From assembly GCF_036173105.1 (NCBI RefSeq), contig NZ_CP108053.1, forward strand, positions 6,386,001 to 6,450,000: DNA of 64,000 nucleotides, in the 5' to 3' direction. Shown in pieces: positions 27,996-36,399 of this stretch (its first letter is position 1; each line of letters begins with the position of its first letter). Below the pieces are notes generated by a model, which was not told where the DNA came from, searched no databases, and saw only the letters and a list, made by a program, of their open reading frames with translations. Position numbers and translations under genes: made by a program. The stretch comes from Streptomyces sp. NBC_00287 (GTDB taxonomy: Bacteria; Actinomycetota; Actinomycetes; Streptomycetales; Streptomycetaceae).

Positions 27996-30900
27996 CTAGC
28001 TCTCCGGCGACTTGCCACCCGATCGGGGGGCGCCGACCGTGGCGCCGGCCTTGACGCCGTTGTCCTTGCCGGCCGCCGGGGCCTCAAAAGACTCCAACGC
28101 CTCCAACACGTCCTGGACACGGGAGATCTCGGCGTTGATGTCCTCGCGCCGGCGCACAAGCACCTCCAGCTCGCGCTTGCCCTCCTCGACCGTCCGCTTG
28201 GCCTCGCGGATCGCCTCGGCCCGAAGCTCCTCGGCCTCCTTGACCAGCGAGGACTTCTTCTGCTCGGCCTCCTTGAGCAGCCCCTCGGCCTTCTTCACCG
28301 CGGCGATCCGGACCTTGCCCGCCTCGGAGTTGGCCTCCGAGACCAGCTCCTTCGCCTTCGCCTGGGCCTTTTCCAGCTGCTCCTCGGCCGCCTTGATGAG
28401 CGCGTCGCAGCGGTCGCCGGTCGACTTCATCGTCTCGGCGGCCTCGCGGCGGGCCCGCTCGTGCAGCTCTTCGATCTCGCTCGTGATGCGGTCGCGCAGC
28501 TCCTCCGCGCGCTCCCTTATCGCGGTGGCGTCCCGGCGGGCGCCGACGAGCAGCTCGTCCGCGTCCGTACGGGCCTTCTCCACCCGGGAGTTGCCCTCGA
28601 CCGTCGCCTCCGCGACCAGCCGGTCGGCCTCCTTGCGGGCGGCGCCCACCATGGTGTCGGCCTGCGCCTCCGCCTCCGCGGTCGTCTTCAGCGCCTGCTT
28701 CTGCGACTCGGAGAGCAGCTTGTCGGCCTCGGCGGCGGTCTCCGAGATCAGCTTGTCGACCTGCTCCGCGGCCTCCGAGCGCCGCTTGTTGGCGGCCTTG
28801 CGGGCCTCGTCCAGGGTCCGCTCGGACTCCTCGCGCGCGGCCGCGGTGACCCGCTCGGCCTCCGCCAGCGCCTCGGCCTTCATCCGCTGCGACTCGCTGC
28901 GGATCCGCTCGGAGTGCTGTTGCGCGGAGCCCACCGTCTCGGCGGCCTCGGCCCGCAGCCGCTCGGCCTCGCCGGTGGCGTCCGAGAGCAGCTGCTCGGC
29001 CTGCGCGACCGACTCGGCGCGGAGCCGCTCGGCCTCCTCGATCGCCTCGGTGCGTACCCGCTCGGCCTCGGCGACCGTCTCGGTCCGCAGCCGGTCGGTG
29101 TCGGTGACCGTCTCGGTGGTGAGCCGCTCCGCCTCCGAACGCGCCTCGGTGATGAGGGTGTCGGCCTGCGTCGCCGCGTCCGAGCGGATGCGGTTGGCGT
29201 CCTCGCGGGCGTCCGCCCGGGTGCGCGCCGCCGCCTGATCGGCCTCGGCGACGGTGTCCGAGGCCTGTGTCCGCGCCCGCTGGGCGTGCTCGGACGCGTC
29301 GGCGCGCAGCCGCTCCGCCTCCGCGATGGCCTCCGACACCGTGCGCTCGGCCAGCGCCTTGGCGGCGTCCGTCTCCTCCGCCGCCTCGCGCCGGATCCGG
29401 CCCGCGTCCTGAGAGGCCCGCTCCCGCTCGGCGTATGCGTCGCCGCGGACCCGGTCCGCCTCTTCCTCGGCCTCGCGCCGGGTACGGTCCGCCACGTGTT
29501 CGGCGGCATTGCGCAGCCCCTGGATCTCCTCCTGGGCCTGCTCGTGCAGCCCGGCGACCGAGTCCCGCACCTGCTGCGCGTGCTGCTCGGCCGCGGAGAC
29601 CATCTCGCTCGCGCGCCGGTCCGCCTCCTCGACCAGCCTGAGCGCCTCGGTCTGCGCCTCCTCCACGCGCTTGCGCGCCGAGGCCAGCAGTTCCTCGCTC
29701 TGCTCGCGGGCCCGCTCGCGCTCCTGGTCCGCCTCCTGGCGGGCGGAGCCGAGGAGTTCCTCGGCCTCGCGCCGACGCCGTACGGCCTCCTCCTGGGCTG
29801 CGGCCAGCGTCTCCGACGCCTCGGTCGCAAGACGCTCGGCGGCGGCCTGCGCCTCCGCGCGCATCCGGTCCGCGCTGTCCTGAGCCTCCGACTTCAGCCG
29901 CTCCGCCTCGGCGGCGGCCTCCGAGCGCAGACGTACGGCGATGGCCTCGCCCTCCGCGCGGGAAGCGGACGCGTCGGAGGCGGCCTCGGTGCGCAGCCGT
30001 TCGGCCTCCGCCTCGGCCTGCTGCTGGAGGGTGCGGATCCGCTCGGCGGACTCCGCGCGCAGCCGCTCGGACTCCTCGGCGGCCTCGCGCCGGATCCGGG
30101 AGGCCTCCTCACGGGCCTCCGTCAACGCCTGCTCGGCGGCGGTGACCCGCTGCTCGGCCTCCGTCTGAAGCCGGGTCAGACCCTCGGCGGCCTCCGCGCG
30201 ACGGGCCTCTATGGCCTGCTCGGTCTCCTCGCGCAGCTCACGCGCGGCCCGCTCCGCCTCGTCGCGGATGCCCTCGGCCTGCTCGATGACCTCGGCGCGA
30301 TGCCGCTCGGCCTCCTGCCGGGTGCGCTCCAGCGTCTCCTCGGCCTGCCGGCGCAGCGTCGTGGCGCGCTCGATGGCCTCGGTACGGACCTTCTCGCTGT
30401 CCGCCGTCGCGCCCTGGCGCAACTCGTCCGCGTCCGCCTTGGCCTTCGCCAGCAGTTCCTCGGCGGTCTTGGCCGCCTCCTCGATCTGCTGGACGGCCTC
30501 CTTGCGGGCCTCCGCGCGGATCTTCTCGCCCTCGGCGACCGCGTCGGCGCGCAGCTGCTCGGCGTCCCCGCGCAGTCGGCGGGCCTCCTCCTGCAGCTCG
30601 ACCGTCTTGGCGCGGTACTCCTTGGTGTCGTCCTTCGCCGCGCCCTTGAGCTGCTCGGCGATGTCATGCGCCTCGGCGCGCAGCCGGTCCGCCTCGGTCT
30701 CCGCCTCCCGGCGGATCCGCTCGGCCTCCTCGGTCGCGGCCTTGGTGGTGTTCTGCGCGTCCTCCTGCGCCTTGTTGAGGACGTCCTCGGCGGTCTTGGC
30801 CGCCTTCGACAGCTGGGTCGCGCTCTCCTCGGCGGTGAGCGTACGAGCCTTCTCGGCGGCCTCCGCCAGGACCTTCTCGGCCTCGGCGCGGGCGTCCGCG

Positions 30901-31910
30901 ACGACCTGCTCGGCCTCCGCCTTGGTCGCCTCGGCCTCCTTGGTGGCCTCGCTGACCAGCCGGGCGACCTGCTCCTTTGCCGTACGGGTGCGCTGCTCGT
31001 TGGCCGACTCGGCGCTGCTGAGCGCCTTGCCCGCGGCCGCCTCGGCCTCGGTGAGGACCTTCTCGGCCTCGGACCGCGCCTTGCGCAGCGCCTCCTCGGC
31101 CTCCGCCATGCGCTGCTCGGCGGCCCGGCTCAGCTCGGTGGCCTGGCGGCGGGCGGTGTCCGACTCGGTGGCGGTGGAGGTACGGAGCTGTTCGGCGTGG
31201 TCGGTGGCCTCCTGGGCCTGGGTGGAGGCGGCGTTCAGCAGCCGCTCGGCGTCGGTACGAGCCCGCCGTAGCAACTGCTCGGCCTCCGCGCGGGCGGCCT
31301 CGGCCTCGCTCTGCAGGCGCTGGCGGGCCTCCGCGGTGACCCGCTCGGCCTCCGCGCGGGCCGCCGCCATGGCCTGCTCGGCCTCCGTGCGGGACTCGTC
31401 GAGGAGCCGGCGGGCCTGGGACTCGCTGCGGGCGCGCAGCTGCTCGGCCCACGCCACGTTCTCGTTGACATGCGATTCGACGGTCTGCCGGCGCTCGGCC
31501 AGCTCCTGGTCGAGCTGCTGACGACGGGTGACCGCCTCCTGGTGCAGCTCCGCCTGGAGCCGTGCGGCCTGCTCGGCGTGCTCCTGGAGGATGCGCTGGG
31601 TCTGCGCCCGGGCCTGGCTCAGCTCGCGCTCGGCGTCCTGCCGCAGCTGGTCGGCCTGGATCTGCGCGTTCCGCAGCAGTTGCTCGGCCTGATAGCCGAT
31701 GTCGCCGCCGCCGAAATCGGGCCGGGACATGACGGTGCGCCGCGCCTCGTGCAACTTGGCGCGCAGCACCTCGACCTGGTAGCCGAGGTCCTCGGCGTGC
31801 TGGATCGCCTTTTCCCGCTCGGTCTTCAGCCGATCCATCTCGGCCTCGAACCGAGAGAGGTGGTCGACGTCAGCCGCCGGCTCTCGCTCCTGGCGTTCGT
31901 AGCCCCGCAC
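27996..31910 (-). CDS. scy: Polar-growth coiled-coil scaffold Scy
   Basis: A giant coiled-coil protein (about 1304 residues) that gathers DivIVA and FilP into a tip-organising centre controlling branching (known of S. coelicolor Scy). The start RGYERQE then DHLSRFEAEMDRLKTEREKA is characteristic. The rest is an unbroken array of Ala/Glu/Arg-rich segments with recurring AEAERLR and EA(D/E)R phrases, in keeping with the 51-residue repeat described for Scy. GTG 31910 matches the known N-terminus; a TTG at 31940 behind GGAGAG would add ten residues. Strong codon and residue bias gives long antisense open frames here that are not genes. Confidence 0.93.
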   Translation of the reverse strand: MRGYERQEREPAADVDHLSRFEAEMDRLKTEREKAIQHAEDLGYQVEVLRAKLHEARRTVMSRPDFGGGDIGYQAEQLLRNAQIQADQLRQDAERELSQARAQTQRILQEHAEQAARLQAELHQEAVTRRQQLDQELAERRQTVESHVNENVAWAEQLRARSESQARRLLDESRTEAEQAMAAARAEAERVTAEARQRLQSEAEAARAEAEQLLRRARTDAERLLNAASTQAQEATDHAEQLRTSTATESDTARRQATELSRAAEQRMAEAEEALRKARSEAEKVLTEAEAAAGKALSSAESANEQRTRTAKEQVARLVSEATKEAEATKAEAEQVVADARAEAEKVLAEAAEKARTLTAEESATQLSKAAKTAEDVLNKAQEDAQNTTKAATEEAERIRREAETEADRLRAEAHDIAEQLKGAAKDDTKEYRAKTVELQEEARRLRGDAEQLRADAVAEGEKIRAEARKEAVQQIEEAAKTAEELLAKAKADADELRQGATADSEKVRTEAIERATTLRRQAEETLERTRQEAERHRAEVIEQAEGIRDEAERAARELREETEQAIEARRAEAAEGLTRLQTEAEQRVTAAEQALTEAREEASRIRREAAEESERLRAESAERIRTLQQQAEAEAERLRTEAASDASASRAEGEAIAVRLRSEAAAEAERLKSEAQDSADRMRAEAQAAAERLATEASETLAAAQEEAVRRRREAEELLGSARQEADQERERAREQSEELLASARKRVEEAQTEALRLVEEADRRASEMVSAAEQHAQQVRDSVAGLHEQAQEEIQGLRNAAEHVADRTRREAEEEADRVRGDAYAERERASQDAGRIRREAAEETDAAKALAERTVSEAIAEAERLRADASEHAQRARTQASDTVAEADQAAARTRADAREDANRIRSDAATQADTLITEARSEAERLTTETVTDTDRLRTETVAEAERVRTEAIEEAERLRAESVAQAEQLLSDATGEAERLRAEAAETVGSAQQHSERIRSESQRMKAEALAEAERVTAAAREESERTLDEARKAANKRRSEAAEQVDKLISETAAEADKLLSESQKQALKTTAEAEAQADTMVGAARKEADRLVAEATVEGNSRVEKARTDADELLVGARRDATAIRERAEELRDRITSEIEELHERARREAAETMKSTGDRCDALIKAAEEQLEKAQAKAKELVSEANSEAGKVRIAAVKKAEGLLKEAEQKKSSLVKEAEELRAEAIREAKRTVEEGKRELEVLVRRREDINAEISRVQDVLEALESFEAPAAGKDNGVKAGATVGAPRSGGKSPES

Positions 31911-32120
31911 TGCGCGGTCCCATCCGTCCCCTGGTCGCAAGTCTCTCCGTACGAGCTCCGTCCATCCGCCGAACGGGGCCCCCGGGGAATGGTGTCAGAT
32001 CAACGGCGGAGCATGGGCTGCTGCCCGCCGCTCGTACCCCCGAAACCCGGACCCCGGCCCGCGGTCGAGCGCCCGAGAGCGACGACCGCCCCCAACCCTA
32101 CCGGCCCATATGTACGAGGG

Positions 32121-32561
32121 TCAGTGCTCAGGTGACTCAACAGGCGCCGAAGTGACCAGTTCTGTCAGTACGCCATGGCAATCCTTGGGGTGCAGGAAGG
32201 TGATACGTGACCCCATGGAGCCGATTCGGGGCTCCTCGTACAGAACGCGTACGCCCTTGCTCTTGATGTCCGCGGCGTCCCCGTCCACGTCCGCCGTACC
32301 GAAGGCGATGTGGTGCACGCCCTCGCCGTTCTTGGCGAGCCACTTCGCGACGGTGGAGTCCTCGCGGGTGGGCTCCAGGAGCTGGAGGTAGGACGCCCCG
32401 CCGTCGGACGTATCGTTGATCTTGAGCATGGCCTCGCGCACGCCCTGCTCCTCGTTGACCTCGGAGTGGAACACCTCGAAGCCGTAGGTGGCCCGGTAGA
32501 ACTCGACGGTCTTGTCGAGGTCGAAGCAGGCGATCCCGATGTGGTCGATTCGCGTCAGCAT
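32121..32561 (-). CDS. mce: Methylmalonyl-CoA epimerase
   Basis: Interconverts the R and S forms of methylmalonyl-CoA, linking propionyl-CoA carboxylase and methylmalonyl-CoA mutase. The 146 residues form two vicinal-oxygen-chelate (glyoxalase-fold) modules: TRIDHIGIACFDLDKTVEFY and VHHIAFGTADVDG, with metal ligands among the two conserved His and ELV at the end. Metal ligands expected are His in DHIGI, His in HHIAF and Glu in LTELV. It is divergent from the thiolase-MeaB pair, which serves the same pathway. Confidence 0.93.
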   Translation of the reverse strand: MLTRIDHIGIACFDLDKTVEFYRATYGFEVFHSEVNEEQGVREAMLKINDTSDGGASYLQLLEPTREDSTVAKWLAKNGEGVHHIAFGTADVDGDAADIKSKGVRVLYEEPRIGSMGSRITFLHPKDCHGVLTELVTSAPVESPEH

Positions 32562-32708
32562 GCTGTTAGTGCAGCGCTCCGGAGGTGGTTACGCAACGTG
32601 CCAGCGATCACACCGACAGCCCGGTGACGGCACGGAGTGCCATCAGTACATTCGAAGTAAACCCTCGTTCACTCCTCGGCTGTACAGGCTGGAAGGGGAT
32701 CGCACGAC

Positions 32709-33902
32709 ATGTCTTCCGCAACTTCGGTAATCGTCGCGGGCGCGCGTACGCCCATGGGCCGGTTGCTCGGCTCACTCAAGTCCTTCTCGGGAGCCGACCT
32801 CGGCGGCTTCGCGATCAAGGCCGCCCTCGACCGTGCGGGGATCGGTGGCGACCAGGTGCAGTACGTGATCATGGGCCAGGTCCTGCAGGCCGGCGCGGGC
32901 CAGATCCCGGCCCGTCAGGCGGCCGTGAAGGCCGGTATCCCGATGAGCGTCCCGGCGCTCACCATCAACAAGGTCTGTCTCTCCGGCCTCGACGCCATCG
33001 CGCTCGCGGACCAGCTGATCCGCGCGGGCGAGTTCGACATCGTCGTCGCGGGCGGCCAGGAGTCGATGACGAACGCCCCGCACCTCCTGCCCAAGTCCCG
33101 TGAGGGCTTCAAGTACGGCGCCATCGAGATGCTCGACGCGATGGCCTACGACGGTCTGACCGACCCGTGGGAGAACATCCCCATGGGCCAGTCGACGGAG
33201 AAGCACAACACCCGCCTCGGTATCGCCCGCCCCGAGCAGGACGAGATCGCCGCCCTCTCCCACCAGCGCGCCGCGGCCGCCCAGAAGAACGGCATCTTCG
33301 AGGCCGAGATCACCCCGATCGAGATCCCGCAGCGCAAGGGCGAGCCGGTCGTCTTCAGCAAGGACGAGGGCATCCGCGCGGAGACCACCGCCGAGTCGCT
33401 GTCGAAGCTGCGTCCGGCGTTCGCGAAGGACGGCACGATCACGGCGGGCTCGGCCTCGCAGATCTCCGACGGTGCGGCCGCGGTCGTCGTGATGAGCAAG
33501 GCGAAGGCGCAGGAGCTGGGCCTGGAGTGGATCGCCGAGATCGGCGCCCACGGCAATGTGGCGGGTCCGGACAACAGCCTTCAGTCGCAGCCCTCGAACG
33601 CGATTGCCCACGCCCTGAAGAAGGAGGGCCTTGAGGCCTCCGACCTCGACCTGATCGAGATCAACGAGGCGTTCGCGGCCGTCGCGGTCCAGTCAATGAA
33701 GGACCTCGGGGTGTCCACGGAAAAGGTGAACGTCAACGGCGGTGCGATTGCCCTGGGGCACCCGATCGGCATGTCGGGTGCGCGGCTTGTACTGCACCTG
33801 GCGCTGGAGCTGAAGCGCCGGGGTGGTGGCGTGGGCGCTGCCGCGCTGTGCGGTGGTGGTGGTCAGGGTGACGCGCTGATCGTGCGGGTACCCAAGGCCT
33901 GA
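32709..33902 (+). CDS. Acetyl-CoA C-acetyltransferase (thiolase)
   Basis: A 397-residue biosynthetic-type thiolase that condenses two acetyl-CoA to acetoacetyl-CoA or performs the reverse. The acyl-enzyme cysteine is C90 in NKVCLSGLDAI; the catalytic His is in GHPIGMSGAR and the second Cys in AALCGGGGQGDALIV. NEAFAAVAV is also conserved. The ATG at 32709 follows GGAAGGGGA. Together with 3-hydroxybutyryl-CoA dehydrogenase (15689) and isobutyryl-CoA mutase it could run the acetoacetyl-CoA to butyryl/isobutyryl-CoA route. Confidence 0.95.
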   Translation: MSSATSVIVAGARTPMGRLLGSLKSFSGADLGGFAIKAALDRAGIGGDQVQYVIMGQVLQAGAGQIPARQAAVKAGIPMSVPALTINKVCLSGLDAIALADQLIRAGEFDIVVAGGQESMTNAPHLLPKSREGFKYGAIEMLDAMAYDGLTDPWENIPMGQSTEKHNTRLGIARPEQDEIAALSHQRAAAAQKNGIFEAEITPIEIPQRKGEPVVFSKDEGIRAETTAESLSKLRPAFAKDGTITAGSASQISDGAAAVVVMSKAKAQELGLEWIAEIGAHGNVAGPDNSLQSQPSNAIAHALKKEGLEASDLDLIEINEAFAAVAVQSMKDLGVSTEKVNVNGGAIALGHPIGMSGARLVLHLALELKRRGGGVGAAALCGGGGQGDALIVRVPKA

Positions 33903-33934
33903 ACTGTCTGTTCCTCTGTGAGATCGGAGCTGTG

Positions 33935-34891
33935 ATGCAGGACGTCTCCACGCTGGTGGCCCAGGCCAGGGAGGGCAGGCCGCGGGCCGTGGCTCGCCTG
34001 ATCTCCCTGGTGGAGGGGGCGTCCCCGCAGCTCAGGGAGGTCATGGCGACACTCGCGCCGCTGACGGGTGGGGCGTACGTGGTCGGCCTGACCGGTTCCC
34101 CGGGGGTCGGCAAGTCGACGACGACGTCCGCCCTGGTGACGGCGTACCGCAAGCAGGGCAAGCGGGTCGGGGTGCTTGCGGTGGATCCGTCGTCGCCGTT
34201 CTCGGGGGGTGCGCTGCTGGGCGACCGCGTGCGGATGTCGGAACACTCCTCCGACCCGGGCGTCTACATCCGCTCGATGGCGACGCGCGGCCACCTGGGC
34301 GGTCTGGCCTGGTCCGCCCCGCAGGCGATCAGGGTCCTGGACGCGGCGGGCTGTGACGTGATCCTGGTCGAGACGGTCGGGGTGGGGCAGTCGGAGGTGG
34401 AGATTGCGTCGCAGGCGGATACGTCGGTGGTGCTGCTGGCTCCGGGGATGGGCGACGGCATCCAGGCGGCGAAGGCCGGGATCCTGGAGATCGGCGATGT
34501 GTATGTCGTCAACAAGGCCGACCGGGACGGAGCGGACGCGACCGCTCGCGAGCTGAACCACATGCTGGGCCTGGGCGAGTCCCGCGGCCCCGGCGACTGG
34601 CGGCCGCCGATCGTGAAGACGGTCGCGGCCCGTGCCGAGGGCATCGACGAGGTCGTCGAGGCGCTGGAGAAGCACCGGGCGTGGATGGAGGAGCACGGAG
34701 TCCTCGCGGAGCGCCGCCAGGCCCGGGCCTCCCGTGAGGTGGAGACGATCGCGGTGACGGCCCTGCGGGAGCGGATCGGCGACCTGCACGGCGACCGGCG
34801 CCTCGGCGCATTGGCGGAACGGATCGTGGCTGGTGACTTGGACCCGTACAGGGCGGCGGACGAACTGGTTGAGGGCCTGACGCGCGGCTAG
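33935..34891 (+). CDS. meaB: MeaB, GTPase chaperone of B12-dependent mutase
   Basis: A G3E-type GTPase of 318 residues that guards methylmalonyl-CoA mutase and gates cofactor loading. The P-loop is GLTGSPGVGKSTTT (about 53-66), then VLAVDPSSPFSGGALLGDRVRM (in parts: VLAVDPSSP, GALLGDRVRM), the switch ILVETVGVGQSE and the base-specificity motif NKAD. It is 30 bases after the thiolase gene, forming one unit. ATG 33935 is preferred over the adjacent GTG at 33932 because GGAG then has a five-base spacer. Confidence 0.95.
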   Translation: MQDVSTLVAQAREGRPRAVARLISLVEGASPQLREVMATLAPLTGGAYVVGLTGSPGVGKSTTTSALVTAYRKQGKRVGVLAVDPSSPFSGGALLGDRVRMSEHSSDPGVYIRSMATRGHLGGLAWSAPQAIRVLDAAGCDVILVETVGVGQSEVEIASQADTSVVLLAPGMGDGIQAAKAGILEIGDVYVVNKADRDGADATARELNHMLGLGESRGPGDWRPPIVKTVAARAEGIDEVVEALEKHRAWMEEHGVLAERRQARASREVETIAVTALRERIGDLHGDRRLGALAERIVAGDLDPYRAADELVEGLTRG

Positions 34892-34903
34892 GCGGACGGA
34901 CTT

Positions 34904-34943
34904 CGAACGCCGGAGGGGCTGAATTCAGCCCCTCCGGCGTTCG
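34904..34943. terminator. 40-bp perfect palindrome terminator
   Basis: CGAACGCCGGAGGGGCTG (34904-34921) is followed by AATT and its exact complement up to 34943. It lies between the convergent meaB and PepSY genes. Hairpins starting CGAACGCCGGAGGGGCTG recur widely in Streptomyces genomes (memory). Confidence 0.88.
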
Positions 34944-34953
34944 AGGAACGCTG

Positions 34954-35610
34954 TCAGTCGTCCGAGTCGTCCGAGTCGTCCGAGTCGTCCGAGTCGTCGT
35001 CATTCCGGTCGTCGTTCCGGTCCGCCGTGACCTTGGCCGTCTTCAGGTCGACGTTCCAGCTGTGCTCCGCGCCCCGCGCGTCCTCCGTCTCCACGTCCCA
35101 GCTCGTCGTGCGGTCGTCGTCGTCCAGGTCCAGCGACGTGACGAAGCCCTTCGCCGCGGCGGCCTCGGCCGCGTCCCGGGCCGTGATGCCCTTCAGGGCG
35201 GCCCCGTCTTCGTCGGCGTCATCGTCGGTGTCCGTGTGCGTCCCGAGGATCTTGCCCGTCGTCAGGTCCACCCCGACCGTGTACGACGTCGTCCCCTGAC
35301 CCAGGATCTCGATCTCCCAGCCGCGGTGGTCGTCATCGGAGTCGTCGGAGTCATCGAGGTCCGCCGACACCGCCGTACCCGGCCGCTCCTTCAGCGCCGC
35401 CTCGATCGCCTCCACAGCCGTCACCTTCGCCGTCCGAGCCTCCGCGGAGTCGTCGTCCTTCAGCTCCACCGTCCGCTGCGAATCCCCCTTCGCCGCGGTG
35501 GTCGTCGACGTCGTACGCGCGTCGTCGTCGCCGCCCGCGAAGGCGACCGCGGTGCCTCCGCCCACCAGGGCGGCCGCAGCGACGGTGGCGATGACGATGT
35601 TGCGCTTCAT
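34954..35610 (-). CDS. Exported PepSY-domain protein with Asp/Ser-rich tail
   Basis: A 218-residue exported protein. The signal peptide MKRNIVIATVAAAALVGGGTAVAFA covers about 25 residues without a lipobox. Two PepSY-like modules follow (AIEAALKERPG...WEIEILGQGTTSYTVGVDLTTGKILG and AAEAAAAKG...WDVETEDA...WNVDLKTAKV, each given in pieces). The very acidic ends and linkers are built from Asp-Asp-Ser. The C-terminus consists of SDD units encoded by a 9-bp tandem repeat. Divergent adjacency to a two-component system suggests it is regulated by, or feeds back on, that system; similar pairs are common in Streptomyces. Confidence 0.85.
   Translation of the reverse strand: MKRNIVIATVAAAALVGGGTAVAFAGGDDDARTTSTTTAAKGDSQRTVELKDDDSAEARTAKVTAVEAIEAALKERPGTAVSADLDDSDDSDDDHRGWEIEILGQGTTSYTVGVDLTTGKILGTHTDTDDDADEDGAALKGITARDAAEAAAAKGFVTSLDLDDDDRTTSWDVETEDARGAEHSWNVDLKTAKVTADRNDDRNDDDSDDSDDSDDSDD
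34957..34998. repeat. 9-bp tandem repeat encoding SDD units
   Basis: GTCGTCCGA is repeated four times from 34957 to 34992 and followed by a partial copy to 34998, in frame at the 3' end of the PepSY gene. It could vary in copy number by slippage. Confidence 0.85.
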
Positions 35611-35670
35611 GTGTCCTCCAGAGTGATCGGGTCGATCGCTTTCGACGGACCAAACACTCCGTCACCCCAC

Positions 35671-35697
35671 CTGAAGCCACCCTGAACCCACCTGAAG
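35671..35697. promoter_or_regulatory. Three direct CTGAA repeats, likely response-regulator operator
   Basis: CTGAAG (35671), CTGAAC (35682) and CTGAAG (35692) each sit in a C-rich CCACC context at 11- and 10-base spacing, one per helical turn. OmpR/PhoB-type regulators bind such direct repeats. The array lies between the divergent PepSY gene and its response regulator, 34 bases before the regulator start. Binding is inferred. Confidence 0.65.
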
Positions 35698-35730
35698 ATC
35701 ACTTCAGCTTCGCTCTGCCACCCTTGCCCC

Positions 35731-36399
35731 ATGCGCCTGCTGATCGTCGAGGACGAGAAACGTCTTGCCCTGTCCCTGGCCAAGGGGCTGTCGGCCGAGG
35801 GCTACGCCGTGGACGTGGTCCATGACGGGCTGGAGGGGCTGCATCGGGCGAGCGAGTCGCCGTACGACCTCGTGATCCTCGACATCATGCTGCCCGGCAT
35901 GAACGGCTACCGCGTCTGCTCCGCCCTGCGCGCCGCCGGCAACGACGTACCGATCCTGATGCTCACCGCCAAGGACGGCGAGTACGACGAGGCGGAGGGG
36001 CTGGACACGGGTGCGGACGACTACCTGACCAAGCCGTTCTCGTACGTCGTTCTCGTCGCCCGCGTCAAGGCGCTGCTGCGGCGCCGTGGACAGGGCGCCG
36101 GGGCCTCGCCCGTGCACATCCACGGCGACCTCAAGGTCGACACCGCCGCCCGCCGGGTGTTCCTCGGTGACGAGGAAGTCACCCTCACCGCCAAGGAGTT
36201 CGCGGTCCTGGAGCAGCTCGTGACGCGGGCCGGACAGGTGGTGTCCAAGGCCGAGATCCTGGAGCACGTCTGGGACTTCGCGTACGAGGGCGACCCCAAC
36301 ATCGTCGAGGTGTACGTCAGCACCCTGCGCCGCAAGCTGCGCGCCGGGCTCATCCGGACGGTCCGGGGCGCCGGTTACCGGCTGGAGACGGAACGATGA
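35731..36399 (+). CDS. OmpR/PhoB-type response regulator
   Basis: A 222-residue regulator: receiver domain with VEDEKRLA, phospho-acceptor Asp in LVILDIMLPGMNG, Thr in LMLTAKDG and Lys in DYLTKPFSY. It is followed by a winged-helix domain (LTAKEFAVLEQLVTRAGQVVSKAEILEHVWD, in parts, ending VRGAGYRLE). It overlaps the kinase gene by four bases (ATGA). The three CTGAA repeats upstream suggest it controls itself and the divergent PepSY gene. Confidence 0.95.
   Translation: MRLLIVEDEKRLALSLAKGLSAEGYAVDVVHDGLEGLHRASESPYDLVILDIMLPGMNGYRVCSALRAAGNDVPILMLTAKDGEYDEAEGLDTGADDYLTKPFSYVVLVARVKALLRRRGQGAGASPVHIHGDLKVDTAARRVFLGDEEVTLTAKEFAVLEQLVTRAGQVVSKAEILEHVWDFAYEGDPNIVEVYVSTLRRKLRAGLIRTVRGAGYRLETER

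Noticed and set aside
27873..31271. Very long plus-strand frame opposite scy
   Set aside because: It mirrors the repetitive Ala/Glu/Arg codons of the coiled coil and encodes Leu/Gly/Arg repeats with no domain.
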